Source: Cenococcum geophilum 1.58
Taxonomy: Eukaryota > Ascomycota > Dothideomycetes > Gloniales > Gloniaceae
Length of the DNA stretch: 64,000 nt
Assembly (NCBI GenBank): GCA_001692895.1
Contig: KV748233.1
Coordinates: forward strand, 868,001-932,000
Direction: 5' to 3'
In this document: in pieces, positions 25,493 to 36,042 of the stretch
How the letters are laid out: every line of letters starts with the position of its first letter
How positions within the stretch are numbered: the first letter of the stretch is position 1
Translations under genes and position numbers: made by a program
Notes under the pieces: generated by a model
Databases searched by the model: none
What the model saw: the letters and a program-made list of their open reading frames with translations, nothing else
Told to the model about the DNA's origin: nothing

Positions 25493-28400
25493 ATGCCACC
25501 AAAAGCAGCCACTATAACGCTATTGACGGCGGCAACTACTTCAAGGTTAGGTAATACCAGTATGGCAGATACTAACTTATAGCAACCAGTGACGGTTAGA
25601 CAACTACAGGAAATAGTTAACTAGTTAATAGAAAATAATGCAGCACTTAAAACTAGGATTAATGGGATAAGCGCAGCAAAGGTTAAGTTACTATTGATTA
25701 AAAGATTCTTAGGAAAGAGATTAAAGCTTAAAGGATTCCTTATACAGATGCATTTTAAGATTACGCAGAAAGGAGCTAAGCTAGTAATACCTATAGATCA
25801 AATAGCGTATATAGGATTATTCTTATTAGGAAAAGCACTTAAGTAGTTTAAGCCTTACCTTATAGAGATATAAGTAAACGGAATAACAACTATAAACTAA
25901 GAGGTACGGTTTATATTCTTAAGCTAGAATAGATTTATGGAATAACTTACACAAATATTTAGAGACCTAAAGGCAGTAACTACGGCAGAAAAAAAACTCT
26001 AAGACATTACGTAATAAACCTTAGTAATTAAGTATATAACGTAGTTTTAGACGCTAGCAATATAAGTAGAGTGGAATAATAGGGCGCTTATAGTACAGTA
26101 TAAGTAAGGACTTAAGGCTAAAGTTTAGGACGCGATTATCCTAATAGAAGATGCGGATACCCTAAGGGAACTAATAGATTAAGCGATTAAGATTAATAAT
26201 TAGATCTACTAAAGGGAATAAACTAAAAGAGGTTAGGATAGAGTTCTATAGTTATATAAGGCGTAAAGTACGTAATAACTAAAGCTAAGTTAAAAACTAT
26301 AGTATAGCGCAGAGCTAATAGACCTAAGTGGTACTAAAGAAGCCTATAAGAGATAAAGTAAGAAACTATAGAAACCTAGAGGTTAAGGATTTAGTAAATA
26401 TAGGACTAAGGAGTAGAGGCTAAACCAGGGATCTTAGTAGTAGAAGACGTTTAGGCAGACTCTATAGCAAAATTAGTAGTTTAGAGATGGAGCTTATATA
26501 AATTACGGAAAATAAGGTTACTTTGTAAGGGATTATAAAGATAGTTAGAGTTACTATATAATAAAGGGAACTAGACTAGCGGCAGAAGACATATACGTAT
26601 AGAGGGATAATAGTATACTACAAGGAATAAAAGAATGTTTAATTAGAAGTTTTGTATTTTATTATAATAACATATGCCAAAATTATAAAGACGCTAAGTA
26701 CGGCGCAAGCTATTAGCTATAGAAGCCAAAATCTATAGAGTATAGAGGAACTAATAAACCAGTTCGCAGATTGGATATTAAGGACAATAAATTTAACATA
26801 GGCAAAATATTTTATAACGATAAGGTAATAAAGGCGGTTTACTAAAAACGTATAGACCTTAGAGATGTTATATAAGAGGTAGAGGATAATTCCACTATAG
26901 AATAGGGAATATTAGTAGGGATTAAGACCCTACTAGATATAATGTCTATCGCTTCGCGAGACGCAAAAGAAGTAGGATAGCGAACCACTTTAGCACTCGA
27001 TAAAGGTAAAAGGCTAAAGGCTTAAGATTTTTAAGACGAGATAAGAGACAACTAAGATTCTTAAGACGAGATAAGGCAAGCTTAAGGACCTACAACGGAC
27101 AAAAACCAATAGAGTAAAGTAGTAGCTTAGTTTAAAGATATATAAATAAGCTTAGGATAGAGTTTCCTAAGGGTATAAGATTCTTAAGACGAGATAAATG
27201 AGATTTAAGACTCTTAAGACAAGATAAGAACACCTAAGCCTAGTTAGACTAAGGTAGGAGCTAAACTTAAGTTAAAAGTAAGTTTAGGATTAGAGAATCT
27301 AAGGGACTAAAAATTCAGAGTATAAATAAGGACACCTATAAGTAAGAGGTAAGGAGCTTCTTTATAGATTAGAGAATCTATAATATAAACAGTAGTTAGA
27401 CTAAGAGACAGATATATGGACCTAAAGGACTTACTAGAAGAATATAGTGTTCGGCCTAAAGATTAAAAAGTCGATACTAAGATTAAGAAGTAAGAAGACT
27501 TTAAGGATCCATTTATAAGACGCAAACTAAAAGAAACCATAGAAGAATTTAGACAAAAAATTATCGTATGGTAAGAACAGAAACTAGATAAGAGATCTAG
27601 CATATTAGGACGTATAAGGGACAGAGCGCTAGTACAAAGAATCACTAATAGGCCTAGAGTAGGTATACTAAGAGCTAAGTAGCTTACTAAACTAGAACAA
27701 GAAGAGGATTTAGGGATTCCTACTAGGTTTAAGGAACGACATATAAAGAGCTGTTACGACGTAGTAATAAGAAGATACTTCTTTACAGATAAGCCGTATA
27801 TACTCCAGCAGCTATACTAAAAGTAGTATAGGTAGAGGCACAATGACAAGTAAGAATATTTCTATATATAGTTAGACGAAAAAGTTATCTAAGACTACCC
27901 GATTATAGAAAAGGCTATAAGTTATATTAAAGGAGCCTTAATTATAACGTTAAAAGATCTAGAGGAGTAATTAGAGGACTAGAGAAGCGAGAGGTAAATC
28001 TTAGTACCTATAAATAAAGTTACAACGCTTAGATTAACGCGAGAGAGATTTAAACTTAGGGATAAAGATAAGCTAAGAGTTAACCTAAGACACTAAGCAC
28101 ATTATACACTATTATAAATAGTATGCGTGGATAATATATATAACATATATAGAGCACCTAAGGATAAGAACTAGAAATATCTAACGAGGATATATTGGTT
28201 ATTAGACAAGGCAAAATACCGAAACGCTAGGTATATATATAGTTAGCACCCTATAGAAGTACAAGCCTAAAGGGACTTAATACTTTAGCTAGGAAGACTC
28301 CTTATAGAAGAATACCTAGACGGATAATAGTAGTGGAAATGCCTAGAGAATACGTATCTATAGTATATTAAGGATAAAAAGCAAACTAAGTATTAGCTAA

Positions 28401-28545
28401 AAGTAGACCAAGTATAAATAGGATTAAGTAGCTAATAGTTAGGAAAAGTAGAGGCCTACGGGACTAGAGGGAGCTAGTAGTAGAGCCTTAGACCCTTAAA
28501 GGAATTTAAGAATAATATCTAAATTTATAAGTTAAATGGCAAGAT
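25493..28545 (+). pseudogene. gag: C3 gag-like first frame
   Basis: The ATG reads MPPKAATITLLTAATTSRL. The frame stays continuous, apart from RIP stops, for about 1,017 codons. The zinc knuckle at 26492 has lost all four ligands (Y-I-N-Y-G-K-x-G-Y-F-x-R-D-Y). A repeated DS-x-DEI motif, four to five copies at about 27025-27215, follows the knuckle. Pol begins in the -1 frame close to 28545. The long first frame is larger than a standard Gypsy gag; whether all of it is gag is not certain. Confidence 0.82.
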
Positions 28546-31500
28546 TAGCAGTTTAAAGTATTAGTAAATAGTGGAGCAATAAGGAACTATATATTATTAG
28601 CAGCAATTAAGAGAATAGGGTTACCTTATAGACAGAAGGAATAACCTTACCTATTAGTTACAATTTTAGGAGATCCAATAGCCTACGGAGGAGGGATCAT
28701 TAATCTTAAAATAGGACCTATTTAGTTAACTATTAAAGGGAGATAAATCGAGATGTCTTTTGATATATTACTATTAGGGAATAATAAGGCAGTATTAGGA
28801 ATGACTTAGTTACAGAAATATAATTTAAAGATTAATTAGGTTATAGGTTAGGTTAATATTAGAAATACTTAACGCTGTAAGATATAATAATAGGCTAAGT
28901 TAGTATAGTACTAAGTAGGAGTAACCTATAAAGAAACAGAAAAAGGATTAAGTTACGTACTAAAGAGATACTATAAGTATAGCAAGAAACTATGCTTACT
29001 AGAAAGTAAAAAGCTATTAAAATATATAGCATAGGACTATAAAATAGAGTTAGAACTAGGAATAAGTCTAAAGTTCTTTCTAATCTATAAGCTTACTAAA
29101 GAAGAAGGTAGGGTATTAAAAGAGTTTATCTAGGAAAACTTACGAAAGGGATATATTAGACTATTATAGTTATTAGCAGGTTATCTAGTACTATTTATAC
29201 TAAAGAAAAATAGTAAAATAAGGCTGTGTATTAACTATAGATAGTTAAATAGCATTACCAGAAAGAATAGGTATCCTTTATCCTTAATTAGTAAAATCTA
29301 AGACAGAATAGGCAACGCGTAAATCTTTATAAAGATAGATCTTAGATAGGCGTACTATTAGATTAGAATTAAGAAAGGTAATAAATAGAAGGCAGCCTTT
29401 AGGTTAAAGAAAGGACTATATAAACTATTAGTTATATAATTTGGGCTTATAAATGTACTAGCAACGTTCTAAAAGCGTATTAATAATATATTAGGAGAAC
29501 ACTTAGATAAATTTATTATAGTATACCTTAATAATATTATTATCTACTTAATAACTAAGGAAGAATACGGAGAATACGTTAAATAGGTTTTAAAGAGACT
29601 ATAAGAAGAACAAATACTAGTAGTAATTAAGAAATATAAGTTCTTTACTAGGAAGACTAATTTTATTAAATTTATTATTAAACTAGGCTAACTTAGTATA
29701 GATTTAAAAAAGATTAAGGCTATAGTAAATTAGTAAAAACTAAAGAACGTTACGTAGTTAAGATTATTCTTAGGGTTTTGTAATTACTGTAGAAGGTTTA
29801 TAGCGCAATAGTTAAAAGATATTAAGCTATTTATACAACTAATAAAGAAAGAGGAACTATAGGTATAGGGAAAGAAGTAGTAAGAGTTATTTAAGAGAAT
29901 TAAAAAGGTGTTTACTTAGGAGCTAGTTTTTAAGATCTATTAACTAGAACTAGAGATGGTTATAAAAACGGATATATTAGACTATATACTAGGGGCATAC
30001 TTTATATAGAAATATTAAGATAGATAGCACCTAGTAGTATACTATAGTTAGAAGATAATACTACTAGAGTTAAACTATAACATCTATAACAAGAAGTTAT
30101 TAGGTATAATTATAGTATTAAAGGAATAAAGAACATTCTTATAAGGTATAAAGAAATTATTTATAGTTAAAACAAACTATAAGAACCTAATAGGATTCCT
30201 AATAATAAAGGAACTTAACTAAAAATAGGTTAGATAGGTAGAGATGCTTACAGAATACTATTTTAAGATTTAGTATACTAAGGGTATAGATAATACACAA
30301 GTAGATGCTCTAAGTAGGAAGGCTAAACTATAAAATAATAAAAAGCCATTAGGGGCTTTACTGCGAAAAAATATAAATTAATTAATTAGGTATAATTATC
30401 TAAAAATTATAGCCACTTAGGAAGAACTAAAAAGAGTTTATAAGTTACTAGAGAGCTTTTAGGTATAAAAAATCCTAAAAGTATAGCTAGAAGATCTATA
30501 GTCGGATATATATAAAAATTAATAAGTATAGTAGAGTAATTTATAGAAGAATTCTATAAGGGAATAACTTAAGAATATAATAGAGCTATAAGCTTAGTAT
30601 TAAGACTTTAAAAGGAGTATATTATTAATAGAATCTAGGGCTTAGTATAGAAAGTTATAAGAGAATATCTAGATTATTAAAAGAATAAACTAATAAGGTA
30701 TAAGCTATAAAGGGCTATAACCTATTAAAATACTAAAGAGACTATAGGAGGTTATATTATAGGACTTTATTATTAAATTACTAAAATTAAGAGATCCTAT
30801 TACCGGATAAGATTATAACGCGATCTTAGTAATAGTAGATAAGTTTATAAAGTGGGGATACTTTATAGTATATATAAAAGAAATCTCAGCGGAAGACATT
30901 GCTAAAATCTATATTAAGGAAGTATTTATAAGATATAGAGCACTAAGTAAAATTATATTAGATAGAGATCTAAGATTTATAGTAGTATTTTAAAAGGTAT
31001 TCTTAGTGGAATAAGGAGTTAAAGTAGTAACTTCTACCGCATATTATCCGCAGACAGACGGTTAAACGGAAAGATTAAATTAGACACTAAAGCAGTATCT
31101 AAAACACTATATTAATTACGTATAGAATAATTAGGTATTGCTATTACTAGTTATATAGTTTGCATATAATGTAACACCTTAAGAAGGAATAGGCATATTA
31201 CTATTTAAGGTAAATTATGGATATAAGCTAAGAATATCGTTATCACTATAGTAAGTAAAAAAAATAAGTAGTATAGCTAAAGAGAGAATAAAGATGTTAA
31301 TAAATCTTTATATAGAACTTATAGAATTAGTAAAGAAAGTATAAAAGAGAATAAAAAAGTACTATAACGCTAAGAGATCTAAGGGACTAGATCTTAAGGA
31401 GGGAGATAAAGTATAGCTACTACACAAAAATTTTAAGAGTCGACGACTAAGTAAGAAGTTAAACTATATTAGACTAGGACCTTTTAAAATTAAGTAAAGA

Positions 31501-31850
31501 ATTTTACTAGTTACGTTTAAGTTAGACCTACTAGCTAAAATAAAGATCTACCCTATATAGTATATTGTAATACTAGAGCTAGTATATAGGAATATTAAGC
31601 CATTAGTTTATAAAGCAGATATATATAGAGGATAAGAAGAAGATAAATAGCAAGTTTTAAAGATTGTTAGTTATAAGGATATTAACAATAAAATATAGTA
31701 TAAGGTTAAGTAGATAGGCTATACTAAGACTACCTAGAAACTACTAGAAAATTTAAAGAACGCTATAGGAAAGGTATAGGAGTATTAGAAGAGATTAGGT
31801 TAGGTAGTATTAATAAAAAAGGATCGCCAAAAAACAAGTTACCTAAGGGG
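28546..31850 (+). pseudogene. pol: C3 pol: protease to chromodomain
   Basis: The protease reads LVNSGAI at 28561 (catalytic Asp to Asn). Reverse transcriptase has KIDLR near 29334 intact but YLDD changed to YLNN at 29524. RNase H, the integrase zinc finger, an ILDRDLRF strand near 30955 and a YYPQTDG motif near 31040 follow in order. A chromodomain with YKVKWIGY lies at about 31660-31790. In-frame TAA/TAG stops are frequent. A loss of about 24 bp near 30510 relative to C2 lies between RNase H and integrase. Confidence 0.88.
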
Positions 31851-32110
31851 GACTTAGAAAGAGCAGTTGCTAAACTACTTAGATCTATTTCCTTCTTAGC
31901 TAAAAAAAATCTATTCTTTTATTATTAAGTTCCTATAAACCCTATTCTATAAGTTTCTACTCTTTAAAATAAACCTTCTTAAGATAAAGTAAATAAGCAG
32001 ACGCCGCAATATAAGCATTTAGGGCCTTCTATTCCGCATTACAAGAACATTCTAACTTAATAAGGGCTTAAGATAGTTTACTATTTAGCTGCGCAATAGT
32101 AAATTAAATA
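31820..32110 (-). pseudogene. Possible antisense frame in the C-family 3' region
   Basis: On the strand opposite to gag-pol, a frame with stops only at Gln/Trp-type codons reads about 95 residues: TIAQLNSKLS, then ALNAYIAAS, YLKKVYFKE, KLIE, GL, ELNNK, and finally SPLGNLFF. The same residues, with substitutions, are readable antisense in C1 (plus strand 13860-14190) and C2. It would be mostly helical. It resembles, from memory, a Leu/Lys/Arg-rich helical segment common in repeat-associated hypothetical proteins of ascomycetes. It overlaps the end of pol. RIP-decayed DNA is open in several frames, so this remains tentative. Confidence 0.4.
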
Positions 32111-32509
32111 TAAGACCCTAAGACAAATTAATTAAGGAACTAGACGACTATTAAGAGTAATAGGTCGCGTATATTTAGTATTAGAAGTAAAGCGAACGTT
32201 ATAGGACGAATAAATATTTGCTTTAGTGCACTCTAAATAAAAGGACGGTTATTATAAAGAAGGACTTACTAATATAATATAAACTAACCCCTCTTTTAAA
32301 TAACGCGAATATAGAGACGGTATAATCTTACTAAGAGACAATATTGCAGCAATAGTGTAAGCACAACGTTGGGCGTATAAAGAAGAAATTGCTTTAGGCA
32401 TAATAAGTAATAATATTAACTAAATTAATTAGATAGATATTATACCTCTAGTAAACAACTTAGAGATATTAGGAATCTTTAAGGATAAAAATAAAGAGGA
32501 GGGAAATAG
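31851..32509 (+). other. C3 3' internal region
   Basis: The region between pol and LTR is about 660 bp. A plus-strand frame from about 31993 to 32509 is also open apart from Gln/Trp stops (it includes LRDNIAAIV and EILGIFKDKNKEEGN), and competes with the antisense reading. Neither can be proved here. It ends in the polypurine tract. Confidence 0.55.
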
Positions 32510-32932
32510 TGTTACAGACGCTTTAAGTATAATATTATAACTACTTAAAGAAGAGTTAGAAGAAGCTAGTTAGTTAATTTAGGTACGGTTTAAGATAAAA
32601 CCGGTAGAGCTATATAATAAGGAATAGTAACTAAGGTTATATAATATGCTACGTATTAAATAAAAGAAATAAAAGGAACTTATATACCTTATATATAAGA
32701 CGTATATTACGTATAAAAAGGATTTTATAGGAGTCCGGTTGTGTATTTAAGGACCCTTAATCCCTACCTAGATAGTTCCTTCCTTATAGTAATTCTTAGA
32801 ATATAATTAAAGTTAATCTATTAGGCAACTACTCCACCAGTTATTATTACGTTGTTAACTTTAATTTATATCACCTACACACCTAGCCTAATAACGAGCC
32901 TATTATAGTTCTTGCTATAAGGTTCTGTTATA
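32510..32932 (+). repeat. C3 3' LTR
   Basis: It is 423 bp, TGTTACAGACGC to TTCTGTTATA, matching 25025-25447 in length. The G2a leader resumes after the GTAAT target duplication. Confidence 0.92.
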
Positions 32933-33020
32933 GTAATTGCGACCTATATACGCCTCTACTAAAACTAATATATCCCTAGTACAGTTCTAAAACGATCCTT
33001 AGTTTTTACCTAGCGCCTAA

Positions 33021-33633
33021 ATAGGCGACACTAATAACGCCAAAATAGCCGAAACCTAAAACCCCCGCGATGCTTTTATAGACCTCTTTATAGAGATATA
33101 CCCTAATATCGCGTAGACAATCTACCGCTCCCTACTATACCCTAAAACCTTTAAGCCTAGCAAAGCTTACCTTACCCTTATTAACTATACTAATAAGTTC
33201 CTTAATAATATTAAAGTAGGACTATAGTATATATATAATATAAATACCGCTAATAAGAAAGCTAATAAAAACCTTAGTACCCTTATCGCTTTTTAGATAG
33301 GAACTATTAACTCCTAGGTAAAGACTATCGCCATTCTAAAACAATTAACCCCTATAATAATAGTAGTAACCTAGCAGAAAAAACGGAGATCTAAAAACCC
33401 GCCAATATTTAGCGGAAAAGGCACCCTACTAGAATAATAAGCTAATTTTAAAACCTAGCACATTAAGATTAAGGGAGTCTTTAACTAGGACTAGGACTAC
33501 TTTAACACAGTTTAGTCCTAAATCCTTTATATTTCGGATATGCTAGAGAATAAGGCTTATAAGTTTATTAAGTAGGGCCTAGAGCTTATATACAAGAACC
33601 TAAATAACACATCTGCGTAGAAATGGCCCACTA
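33021..33633 (+). pseudogene. gag: G2a gag, first piece
   Basis: The gag start reads ATA-GGC-GAC, an ATG-to-ATA change that G2b shares. The frame follows G2b gag to NNTSA-WKWPT and is cut after 33633 by element D; it resumes at 49048 with KEDILKDL-like residues. In-frame stops are at Gln/Trp sites. Confidence 0.85.
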
Positions 33634-33900
33634 CATCAGGAAGTTTTTTTTTGGGCGCGTTGTTGTAAACGAAAATCGGGGTCTGCAAAACCTGCGTAAG
33701 TCGCAATTTTGGCAATTTGCGGCGATTTGCAGCAATTTGCTACAAACACATAGGCTACCTATACACGCGCCTGCCCTATCTATATGTTTATAGCAAATTG
33801 CTGCAAATTGCCGCAAATGCTAAAATTGCGACTTACGCCTGCAGGTTTTGCAGACCCCGATTTTCACTTACAACAACGTGCCTAAAAAAAATTCCTGATG
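33634..33900. repeat. Fold-back end of D
   Basis: Arms 33634-33750 and 33786-33900 are inverted copies of each other, sharing TCGGGGTCTGCAAAACCTGC and CAATTTGC-rich segments and both ending CATCAGGAA/TTCCTGATG. The loop is about 35 bp. The whole 267 bp could by itself be a MITE, but no TA follows at 33901, and its outer end is also the end of D. Confidence 0.85.
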
Positions 33901-34683
33901 CAGAGGCTCTGCACGAGGCTCTATATAAAGCTCTGCACGAAGCTCTGCACAAAGCTCTACACGAAGCTCTATACAAAGCTCTACGCGAAGCTCTACAGGA
34001 AGCTTTGCACGAGGCTCTACACAAGGCTCTACACAAAGCTCTGCGTACAGAAGCTCTGCACGAGGCTCTACACGAAGCTTTGCACGAATTCGTGCACGAA
34101 GCTCTACACGAAGCTCTACACGAAGCTTTGCACGAGGCTACAGAGGCTCTACACGAAGCTCTACACGAAGCTCTGCACGAAGCTTTACACGAAGCTTTGC
34201 ACGAGGCTCTACACGAGGCTCTACACAAAGCTCTGCGTACAGAGAGCTCTGCACGAGGCTCTACACGAAGCTCTGTACGAAGCTCTGCACGAAGCTCTAC
34301 ATAAAAGCTCTGCACGAAGCTCTGCACGAAGCTCTACACGAAGCTTCTACACGAAGCTTTGCACGAGGCTCAACACGAGGCTCTTACACAAAGCTCTTGC
34401 ACTATATAGAGGCTCTGCACGAGGCTCTGCACGAAGCTCTACACGAAGCTCTACACACAAGGCTCTGCCACGAAGCTCTACACGAAGCTCTGCACAAAGC
34501 TCTATACTAAAGCTCTACACGAAGCTCTGCACAAAGCTCTGCACAAAGCTCTCTACGAAGCTCTACACGAAGCTCTACTACATATGGAGGGCTCTGCACG
34601 AGGCCCTGCCGCGAAGCTTTTACACGAGGCTCTGCGCGAAGCTCTGCGTACGGAGGCTCTACACGAAGCTCCTACACAAAGCC
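33901..34683. repeat. 12-bp minisatellite, about 65 units
   Basis: The unit is ACGAAGCTCTGC/ACGAAGCTCTAC with occasional insertions. TGCA-to-TACA and GAAG/GAGG alternatives are spread between units, as RIP would produce. Because 12 is divisible by three, several frames on both strands stay open (ALHEALHE, LYTKLCTK and similar); these are not evidence of a gene. A short GT/GC run follows at 34689-34703. Confidence 0.9.
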
Positions 34684-34849
34684 TTTTTGTGTGTGTGCGC
34701 GCGACACATTACTATCGGTCCCCGCTATATTCCCGATAGCCTCTACACGTGCCTCTGCCAAGTATACCCCCTATATACACCTAGGTAGCCACCTCATTTT
34801 TTACCCTTCCTTACATCCTACCTAGGAAGACACCAGAACGACAGCCAGC

Positions 34850-35052
34850 AGACGACCGTCGCCGGAGCCAGACGACCATCGCCGGAGCCAGATGACCGTC
34901 GCCAGAGCTAGACGACCGTCAGAGCCAGACGACCGTCGTCAGAGCTGGATGACCGTCGCCGGAGCCAGATGACCGTCGCCAGAGCTAGACGACCGTCAGA
35001 GCCACACGACCGTCGTCATCGCCACACGACCGTCGCCAGAGCCACACGACAA
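34850..35052. repeat. 20-bp minisatellite, about ten units
   Basis: The unit is close to GACGACCGTCGCCAGAGCCA. Each contains GACGACCGTC, which can pair with itself. It is GC-rich compared with the flanks. Confidence 0.85.
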
Positions 35053-35112
35053 CCGTTCAAACGACCAGCCAGCGAACACGATAAATGATTTAATCAATCG
35101 ATCGAATCAAGG

Positions 35113-35395
35113 TGACATAGACAGGTAGGCATAGACAGGTAGGCACAGATAGGTAGGCACAGACAGGTAGGCATAGACAGGTAAGTATAGACGGGTAGGT
35201 ATAGACGGACGGACAGACAGGTAGGTAGGTAAGTAGGCAGGCAGGTAGGTAGGTAGGCAGGTAGGCAAGTAGGTAGATAGGCAGGCAGGTAGGTAAACAG
35301 GTAGGTAGGTAGGCAGGTAGGCAGGTAGGTAGGCAGGTAGGTAGATAGGTAGGTAGGTAGGCAGGCAGGCAAGTAGGTAGGTAGGTAAGTAGATA
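35113..35395. repeat. GTAG/GCAG tetranucleotide array with a 14-bp array
   Basis: It starts as a 14-bp unit AGGTAGGCATAGAC and turns into a GTAG/GCAG tetranucleotide run. Open frames across it (PTYLPTYLP-type on the minus strand) come from the repeat. Confidence 0.88.
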
Positions 35396-35690
35396 ATTTA
35401 GAGCCTCTGCGAAAGGCTTCCCCCTTAATACCTAAAGTAGATAGCTCTATATTTTATATAGTTATAATATAAATATATTTAAAAGTATATTATAGAAATC
35501 TATGGGAATATATAATAATTTGGTTATTATATAATATAATTATTATTTATATAGTTATAATTTATACAGTTTTTACAATTTATATAGTTTGCGCGCTATT
35601 TATTTATAGGGTAGCGTTTTACTGCAATTTATTTATAGGGGTAGCATTTTGCCGCAATTTGCTATTAGGTGCTGCGATTTTATTATAAAA
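35396..35690. other. AT-rich inner part of D
   Basis: No gene is seen. Two copies of ATTTATTTATAGGG followed by GTAGCATTTTGCCGCAATTT lie near 35600-35665. The last five bases TAAAA are the target duplication of G2b. Confidence 0.6.
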
Positions 35691-35877
35691 TGTCACGGCA
35701 CTAACCTAACGCATACTGTTTTATACTGTCTTATACTATTTCCTACTATTAGCTAGCCCACCACTAGCGACTTAGCGGCTGGCCCTACTATTTATATACA
35801 ATACCCCCTTTCTACCTTCTTCCCCTCTTTATACCACAACGTAGTTATTCAGTCTACTTTATTATAGCACTATAACA
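35691..35877 (+). repeat. G2b 5' LTR
   Basis: It is 187 bp, TGTCACGGCAC to CTATAACA, with both canonical ends intact. The adjacent leader starts GTTTATGGTATC, a possible but unproven primer site. The leader runs to 36042 with no gene. Confidence 0.92.
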
Positions 35878-36042
35878 GTTTATGGTATCTTTAATTTGCG
35901 CCCTATCGCGATTACTAATTCCCTATACCCTAGCCAATTAACCTCCGCCCTAGAGCAATCGCGACCTACGCGCGCCCCTACTAAAACTAACACATCCCTA
36001 GCATAGTCCTAGAATAATCCTTAGTTTTTACCTAGCGCCTAG

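Larger units (their letters stand above)
25025..32932 (+). mobile_element. C3: full-length chromodomain Ty3/Gypsy element
   Basis: It is 7,908 bp with LTRs 25025-25447 and 32510-32932, both 423 bp. Target duplication GCAAT (25020-25024) and GTAAT (32933-32937), one C/T change apart. It lies in the leader of G2a; deleting it restores GAGCAAT followed by GCGACC, as in G2b at about 35942-35955. The polypurine tract AGAGGAGGGAAATAG is at 32495-32509. Confidence 0.94.

Noticed and set aside
28520..28570. Slippery heptamer for the C-family frameshift
   Set aside because: A-rich candidates exist but none fits X-XXY-YYZ in the correct frame in both C2 and C3.
33717..34788. Open frames of 195, 164 and 296 codons with ALHEALHE, RASCRASC and LYTKLCTK repeats
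   Set aside because: They read through the same 12-bp array in different frames and strands; the open state follows from a unit length divisible by three.
34850..35052. CRISPR-like array
   Set aside because: Units of about 20 bp abut each other with no spacers, in a eukaryotic transposon context.
35094..35372. Minus-strand frame of 92 codons rich in PTYLP
   Set aside because: Pure translation of the GTAG/GCAG array, with no other support.
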